Assembly: GCA_030613225.1 (NCBI GenBank)
Contig: JAUWMJ010000094.1
Span: 1-8,823, forward strand
Direction of reading: 5' to 3'
Origin: Desulfobacterales bacterium
Lineage (GTDB): Bacteria; Desulfobacterota; Desulfobacteria; Desulfobacterales; JAUWMJ01
Length of the DNA: 8,823 nucleotides
The notes below the pieces were generated by a model, which saw nothing but the letters and a program-made list of their open reading frames with translations, had not been told where the DNA came from and did no database searches. This document shows, in pieces, positions 5,509-8,823 of the stretch; the first letter of the stretch is position 1, and every line of letters starts with the position of its first letter. The position numbers and the translations under genes were made by a program.

Positions 5509-7368
5509 ATGAGCTTGCGAACCAAATTGCTTGTTTTCTCTATTATTCTTGCATTGATTCCCCTGGGAATTGCCGGACGGAGCATGATTAAGATAACCAG
5601 GGATGAGCTAAAAAGTTCTGCCAACGATAAACTTATCGTAACGGCTAAAAAGGTAACACAGGAAATTGAGGACTTTTATAAGTATTCATGGCTGGCTCCT
5701 CTCAGGTTGATAAAAAAAGCTGTTGAAAGTGAAGACCTGGGTGTTAATGCAAAGCTTTCTCTTCTAACCGAAGGAATGAAAAGTGTAACCGATATCGTAG
5801 CGCTTCAAATTTCTGTTCAGGGCGCTTCGACCCCACTTCTTGTTACTCAAGATGAATTTTCAAATAAACTTAGAAAAATATCAGTCGATTCGAAGCAATT
5901 CCTGAAATTAACACCCAAACGGATTGTCGCATTAAAAAAGGAAAAAGAAATCTATGCAGGCGATTTAACATATCTGACCGAAGCAGATGTATGGTTAATT
6001 ACGCTGATACTTGAACTTGACAAACGGACCTTTGGCCGAAGCGCAACCCTTTCCGCCAGAATAAATCTTGATCGTCTTAGAAAACGCATTGAAAACCATC
6101 AATCTGCTGAAAAAGTTCCCATAACACTAATTGACCTGCAGGGGCGCGAGATTTTTGCCTTCGGCATGCCGGATCTCAGCGAGAATCGGCTTGTTAAAAC
6201 AGTGAAGGAATTGCTGGCTTCGAATATCCGAACAATTGGCGCCCAGCCTTATCAGCGTTCCTCAGGCGAGAAAATGTTGGGTGCATACGGTATTCCAGGT
6301 ATCCTGAACATGGGAGTTATTGTTGAGAAGAATGAAAAAGACGCATACCAGGCGGCAGCAGAGATGCAGCGTAACCTGATCATCTGGATTGTTTTCGGTT
6401 TTTCCGTCGCCGTGGCTGGAGCGATTATTGTTTCTGTTTCCCTGACAAGGCCATTGTTGAAGCTGACACGGGCTGCGCGCCAGATTTCGGAAGGCAATCT
6501 TTCGATTCGTATTGAAGGCAGAGAACAAAAAAACGAAATTGGTGAGCTGTCCACGGCTTTTAATAAAATGGTGGATGATCTTCGTTTGTATATTGATAAA
6601 TTGACGGAAACTACAAAAGCCAAGGAAAGAGTTGAGAGTGAACTGGAACTTGGAAAGACTATTCAGCAGGGTTTTCTTCCTAAAAAGTTTCCCCAGTTAA
6701 AGGAAATTGATGTGTGGGGTAAATGCGATCCTGCACGGGAAGTTGGGGGAGATTATTTTGATTTTTTTCAGATTGACGATAATAATTGTGGAATAGTAAT
6801 TGGTGATGTTTCCGGTAAAGGTGTTCCTTCCGCACTTTTTATGGCTGTAAGCCGCACATTATTTCGAATATTAAGCTCCAGGGACTTGCCACCTGACATG
6901 GTACTGACCGAGTTCAACGACAAGCTTGTGGCTTTGGACCAAGAGGCAAATATGTTTATAACGTTATTTTATGGTGTGTTTAATATCACTACCGGTCGAT
7001 TGATTTACTCAACGGCCGGGCACAATATGCCGTTTGTAAAGAAATCAATTGCTCCAGGTGAAAAGTTTGGTATGTTGCCACAGATGAAAACCATGGTAGC
7101 AGGGGTGATGGAAGGTATGTACATGGAGTTAGCCGAAATCAGTCTGAAGAAAGGGGGCGCTATAGTTCTGTATACCGATGGGATTACCGAAGCTGTAAAC
7201 GAGAAGGATGAGGAGTTCGGAGAAAAGCGCCTTGCTAAACTTCTTGATAAGTATGCAGACATGTCCGCACAAGATATGTGCGAAAAGTTAATTGAAGACG
7301 TATATGCTTTTCAAGCCGAAAGAGAGCAGTTTGATGATATGACGATGTTTATCTTAAAGGTTAAATGA
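5509..7368 (+). CDS. Membrane receptor with HAMP and PP2C/SpoIIE (RsbU-like) serine/threonine phosphatase domain
   Basis: This 619-residue inner-membrane sensor has a first transmembrane helix at about 5-23 (LLVFSIILALIPLGIAG). An extracytoplasmic region of about 265 residues (24-289) follows, ending in ITLIDLQGREIFAFG and GIPGILNMGVIVE strands that suggest a Cache-type ligand-binding fold; that fold is inferred. A second transmembrane helix spans about 290-311. HAMP follows (about 312-365, with RPLLKLTRAARQISEGN and EIGELSTAFNKMVDDL), then a signalling helix and the phosphatase (about 375-619). All four PP2C metal aspartates are visible: D415 (VGGDYFD), D433 (GDVSGKGVPSALFM), D557 (YTDGITEA) and D609/D610 (FDDMTMF). 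Such proteins dephosphorylate STAS-domain anti-sigma antagonists in partner-switching cascades, but no STAS or anti-sigma gene lies nearby. The ATG at 5509 has only a weak ribosome binding site (ACAGGT). It follows the GGDEF gene on the same strand across a 388-base gap. Confidence 0.9.
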   Translation: MSLRTKLLVFSIILALIPLGIAGRSMIKITRDELKSSANDKLIVTAKKVTQEIEDFYKYSWLAPLRLIKKAVESEDLGVNAKLSLLTEGMKSVTDIVALQISVQGASTPLLVTQDEFSNKLRKISVDSKQFLKLTPKRIVALKKEKEIYAGDLTYLTEADVWLITLILELDKRTFGRSATLSARINLDRLRKRIENHQSAEKVPITLIDLQGREIFAFGMPDLSENRLVKTVKELLASNIRTIGAQPYQRSSGEKMLGAYGIPGILNMGVIVEKNEKDAYQAAAEMQRNLIIWIVFGFSVAVAGAIIVSVSLTRPLLKLTRAARQISEGNLSIRIEGREQKNEIGELSTAFNKMVDDLRLYIDKLTETTKAKERVESELELGKTIQQGFLPKKFPQLKEIDVWGKCDPAREVGGDYFDFFQIDDNNCGIVIGDVSGKGVPSALFMAVSRTLFRILSSRDLPPDMVLTEFNDKLVALDQEANMFITLFYGVFNITTGRLIYSTAGHNMPFVKKSIAPGEKFGMLPQMKTMVAGVMEGMYMELAEISLKKGGAIVLYTDGITEAVNEKDEEFGEKRLAKLLDKYADMSAQDMCEKLIEDVYAFQAEREQFDDMTMFILKVK

Positions 7369-7462
7369 CCTTACAAAAACATTTATCTCTAACCATAATG
7401 CGTCATTTTAAATTTATTTGTTTGGTTATCACATAAGTGTTCCGGGTTACGAGTTGCGGGTT

Positions 7463-7532
7463 AAAGATAAGGCATTGCTTTTTTCAGTGCGAATCAAACG
7501 AAAATTGCAAATTGTGTATCGGCATCAGCTTC
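7463..7532 (+). repeat. Direct repeat copy A (about 70 bp), partner at 8575-8643
   Basis: From AAAGATAAGGCATTGC to TCGGCATCAGCTTC this stretch matches 8575-8643 at about 60 of 70 positions, with nine substitutions and a one-base gap in a T run, counted by eye. The two copies lie in the same orientation on either side of hicBA. Confidence 0.75.
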
Positions 7533-7743
7533 CGTCTTCGCTGAGCTACACCGCGACAGGTCTGACTTCGATCTTAGAGCTACGCAGAGACAAGTCAATC
7601 GGATAATCAGCATCGATTATGTAACTTGTCGCGCCGTATATACCGAAGGCGGATCATCCGCGCTGGGCGATGAGGATTCATCATAGATGATAAAGGTTTC
7701 AGTTGGCGGGCTTCTCCAAAGACGGATGTGCCACATTGGCGCG

Positions 7744-7773
7744 CGCAGGCGGTTTGTGTTTGATCCGCCTGCG
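7744..7773. repeat. Perfect 9-bp GC-rich hairpin CGCAGGCGG / CCGCCTGCG
   Basis: The arms 7744-7752 and 7765-7773 are exact inverted copies around a 12-base loop. The right arm includes GATCCGCC, also found in the hairpin at 727-743, so it belongs to the same dispersed GATCCGCC family. The T-rich GGATCTTTTTCAC that follows from 7784 could give weak termination on the plus strand, but it lies about 400 bases after the phosphatase stop. Confidence 0.5.
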
Positions 7774-7909
7774 GCTGACTTAAGGATCTTTTTCACGAGC
7801 TGTTGATCATCGATAAGGTTAATCCCTCTTCAAGGGAAAAACGCAATTTAGTAGTAAGCAAAGGTTTTATGGTGGTCATTACGACTGGGGTGGCGAATAT
7901 GAAAATTAT

Positions 7910-8140
7910 TTAACTTTGCTTTAAAAGCTCGAAATACTCATCGCGTGTCATTCCAGCTGTACGCATATTGTTTTTAATGATGTCAACGTTAATTTCATTA
8001 TACTCAGGTATCACAACAGCTCTTTTTGCATTTGGACAAATAAGGATATGATGGGAACCTTTTTTACGTTTGTAGTGGCATCCATAAAGTTGAAATATTG
8101 ATAATTGTGTTTTCCAGTGCGTAGGTGAAATTTTAGGCAT
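7910..8140 (-). CDS. hicA: HicA-like mRNA interferase toxin
   Basis: The 76-residue product starts MPKISPTHWKTQLSIFQLYG and carries KRKKGSHHILICPN, the HicA/YcfA double-stranded-RNA-binding-like fold with the catalytic His in GSHH (H30 or H31). A strand VVIPEY follows, then helix IIKNNMRTAGMTRDEYFELL, typical of the family's C-terminus. HicA toxins cleave mRNA independently of the ribosome and stop growth until HicB neutralises them. The ATG at 8140 directly abuts the TAG of the upstream antitoxin gene with no gap and no separate good ribosome binding site, so translation is probably coupled. Length is normal for the family (roughly 60-85 residues). The usual N-terminal tract is a little diverged, but the catalytic core is intact. 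Confidence 0.8.
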   Translation of the reverse strand: MPKISPTHWKTQLSIFQLYGCHYKRKKGSHHILICPNAKRAVVIPEYNEINVDIIKNNMRTAGMTRDEYFELLKQS

Positions 8141-8410
8141 CTATGCTACTTTCAACAAGTGCTTTTCAAACCCAATCATTTCCGGTAGAGGAAAAATATT
8201 GTTATCGTTTTTTTCATATCCGCATTCAGCCAAGTAATCATTTAAAGTGCCCAACTCTTTCATTTCCTCAATTTGTATTTGGATAACCTCTAAAAGATTT
8301 TTTTTGGCATCCTCTCTGGTTTCTCCCTGAGAAACAAAATCTAATTCCGGGCATTTCGAAACAAACCATTTCCCCTTTTGCCATACTTCTATAGTTATGA
8401 TTATTTCCAT
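8141..8410 (-). CDS. hicB: HicB-like antitoxin, short form without C-terminal DNA-binding domain
   Basis: The 89-residue product has the HicB partial RNase-H-like fold: strands EIIITIEVWQKGKWFVSKCPELD, then FVSQGETREDAKKNLLEVIQIQIEEMKE (about 25-52). The tail (53-89) shows no ribbon-helix-helix or helix-turn-helix, which many longer HicB proteins use for autoregulation. It is expected to mask the HicA active site. The ATG at 8410 is supported by AGGAG eight bases upstream (8419-8423). It is the first gene of a two-gene operon with hicA. The order antitoxin then toxin is the reverse of E. coli hicAB but common elsewhere. Cross-check: a short HicB-domain protein next to a GSHH HicA-type protein makes the pair assignment firm. 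Confidence 0.8.
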   Translation of the reverse strand: MEIIITIEVWQKGKWFVSKCPELDFVSQGETREDAKKNLLEVIQIQIEEMKELGTLNDYLAECGYEKNDNNIFPLPEMIGFEKHLLKVA

Positions 8411-8492
8411 TAATAACTCTCCTATTTCATCGCCATCACTAAAATGGATGTCGCCCTCACAAAGCTTTCACAAAGGTCTCGCTGGATATCTT

Positions 8493-8511
8493 TGATACTT
8501 TTCTAGTATCA
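8493..8511. promoter_or_regulatory. Inverted repeat TGATACT-N5-AGTATCA, candidate hicBA operator
   Basis: Perfect 7-bp arms (8493-8499 and 8505-8511) surround a 5-base spacer. The site overlaps the predicted -10 box of the hicBA promoter, the position expected for a repressor site. Since this HicB shows no DNA-binding domain, the binding protein may be the HicBA complex through another surface or an unlinked regulator. Confidence 0.45.
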
Positions 8512-8531
8512 CTTCAAGACTCAAAATGCAA
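8503..8531 (-). promoter_or_regulatory. Possible hicBA promoter with extended -10
   Basis: On the minus strand TTGCAT (8526-8531) and TACTAG (8503-8508) are 17 bases apart, and the -10 is preceded by TGA, giving an extended -10 pattern TGnTACTAG. Each box matches consensus at four of six positions. The leader to the ATG at 8410 would be about 85 bases. Confidence 0.35.
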
Positions 8532-8574
8532 TAACAATGGTCCTGAAGTTGCAATCTGTGCCAAAAAATAAAAA

Positions 8575-8643
8575 AAAGATAAGACATCGCTTTTTCAGTT
8601 CGAATTAAGCGAAAATCGTGAATTGTGTATCGGCTTCAGCTTC
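8575..8643 (+). repeat. Direct repeat copy B (about 70 bp), partner at 7463-7532
   Basis: From AAAGATAAGACATCGC to TCGGCTTCAGCTTC this stretch is the second copy of the direct repeat, about 86 percent identical by eye. The similarity stops on the right at the same point in both copies, after CAGCTTC, while flanking sequences differ. Confidence 0.75.
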
Positions 8644-8766
8644 AACCAACATATTGAAGCAGCCATTAATACAAACAATAAGCTTCAGGATGGCTTAAGC
8701 AGGTTTTGTTGTCAATCTTATTTTATTACACCGGAATTGCAATTTCAGGCCAGTTTGAGCATAGCT

Positions 8767-8810
8767 CACCTGTCTGCACCTGCCTGTACGTATCCCCACG
8801 CAGACAGGTG
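8767..8810. repeat. 11-bp inverted repeat CACCTGTCTGC / GCAGACAGGTG
   Basis: The arms 8767-8777 and 8800-8810 are exact inverted copies with a 22-base spacer. The spacer also contains TGCCTGT, which pairs with ACAGGCA at the window's right end, so the structure probably continues beyond the window. It may be another dispersed palindromic element. Confidence 0.6.
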
Positions 8811-8823
8811 CATCGCACAGGCA

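Larger units (their letters stand above)
7369..7909. other. Repeat-rich non-coding region between the phosphatase gene and hicBA
   Basis: No credible gene is seen; the open frame at 7418-7606 is made of repeat DNA. In order the region holds an AGTGTTCCGGGTTACGAG repeat copy (about 7436-7463) and a unit of about 70 bases recurring at 8575-8643 (listed separately). These are followed by a CTTCG...CTACACCGCGACAGG module like those at 672 and 5282 (7525-7570). A perfect 9-bp hairpin CGCAGGCGG / CCGCCTGCG (7744-7752 / 7765-7773) lies near the end. A plus-strand frame without start codon, ending RFYGGHYDWGGEYENY at 7914, may be chance or a decayed gene end. Confidence 0.6.
8411..8823. other. Non-coding region upstream of hicBA
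   Basis: No credible gene is seen in these 413 bases. They hold the hicBA ribosome binding site, promoter and inverted repeat, then direct repeat copy B and the terminal inverted repeat, each listed separately. The stretch 8644-8760 shows nothing definite. Confidence 0.55.

Noticed and set aside
7418..7606. 62-codon plus-strand open frame beginning MFGYHISVPGYEL
   Set aside because: Its residues derive from the TACGAGTTGC and CTTCG repeat words, and similar peptides appear in the other repeat clusters. No ribosome binding site is present.
7830..7914. Startless plus-strand frame ending RFYGGHYDWGGEYENYLTLL
   Set aside because: It looks faintly protein-like, but there is no start codon, an in-frame TAA lies only about 30 codons upstream, and no family is recognised. 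It overlaps the 3' end of hicA. A chance frame cannot be excluded.
7463..8643. Insertion sequence bounded by the 70-bp direct repeats
   Set aside because: There is no transposase, the repeats are direct and diverged, and no terminal inverted repeats or target duplication were found.

Overview
The window looks like chromosomal DNA of an anaerobic bacterium, most likely a Desulfobacterota (deltaproteobacterial, sulfate-reducer-like) genome. This is inferred from three things: an oxygen-sensitive Old-Yellow-Enzyme/4Fe-4S/FAD ene-reductase, heavily multidomain signal-transduction proteins, and long intergenic gaps filled with degenerate short-word repeats and nested palindromes. No rRNA, tRNA, CRISPR array, transposase or phage gene was seen.

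Layout, left to right. (1) 1-466, minus strand: a VapBC-type toxin-antitoxin pair, an AbrB-fold antitoxin overlapping by 4 bases a PIN-domain toxin cut by the window edge. Its promoter is overlaid by three copies of a short word. (2) 467-851: a palindromic repeat island. (3) 852-2789, minus strand: a complete 645-aa NADH:flavin oxidoreductase/2-enoate (2,4-dienoyl-CoA) reductase-like enzyme. It has a TTG start with no ribosome binding site. A 20-codon leader ORF with a good ribosome binding site lies just upstream in the -1 frame, so either a leader peptide or a one-base frameshift is present. (4) 2864-3404: divergent control region with a strong minus-strand promoter, a 12-bp stem-loop, tandem 14-mers and their inverted copies, and a plus-strand promoter.

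(5) 3405-5120, plus strand: a 571-aa hybrid regulator, REC - HisKA (no ATPase domain) - degenerate REC (Asp replaced by Glu) - coiled coil - GGDEF with GGEEF active site and RxxD inhibitory site, so probably a c-di-GMP synthase. (6) 5121-5508: a second nested palindromic island. (7) 5509-7368, plus strand: a 619-aa membrane receptor with an extracytoplasmic sensor, HAMP and a PP2C/SpoIIE (RsbU-like) Ser/Thr phosphatase. (8) 7369-7909: repeat-rich non-coding DNA. (9) 7910-8410, minus strand: a HicBA toxin-antitoxin pair with its own promoter and inverted-repeat operator candidate, flanked at a distance by two imperfect direct repeats of about 70 bp. (10) 8411-8823: non-coding DNA ending in an 11-bp inverted repeat.

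The two signalling genes are co-oriented but separated by a 388-bp repeat island, so co-transcription is uncertain. Together they suggest an environmental-sensing locus with c-di-GMP and protein-dephosphorylation outputs. No STAS-domain or anti-sigma partner of the phosphatase is present here. The most unusual items are the degenerate-REC/orphan-HisKA diguanylate cyclase, the leader ORF or frameshift in front of the ene-reductase, and the modular palindromic islands.
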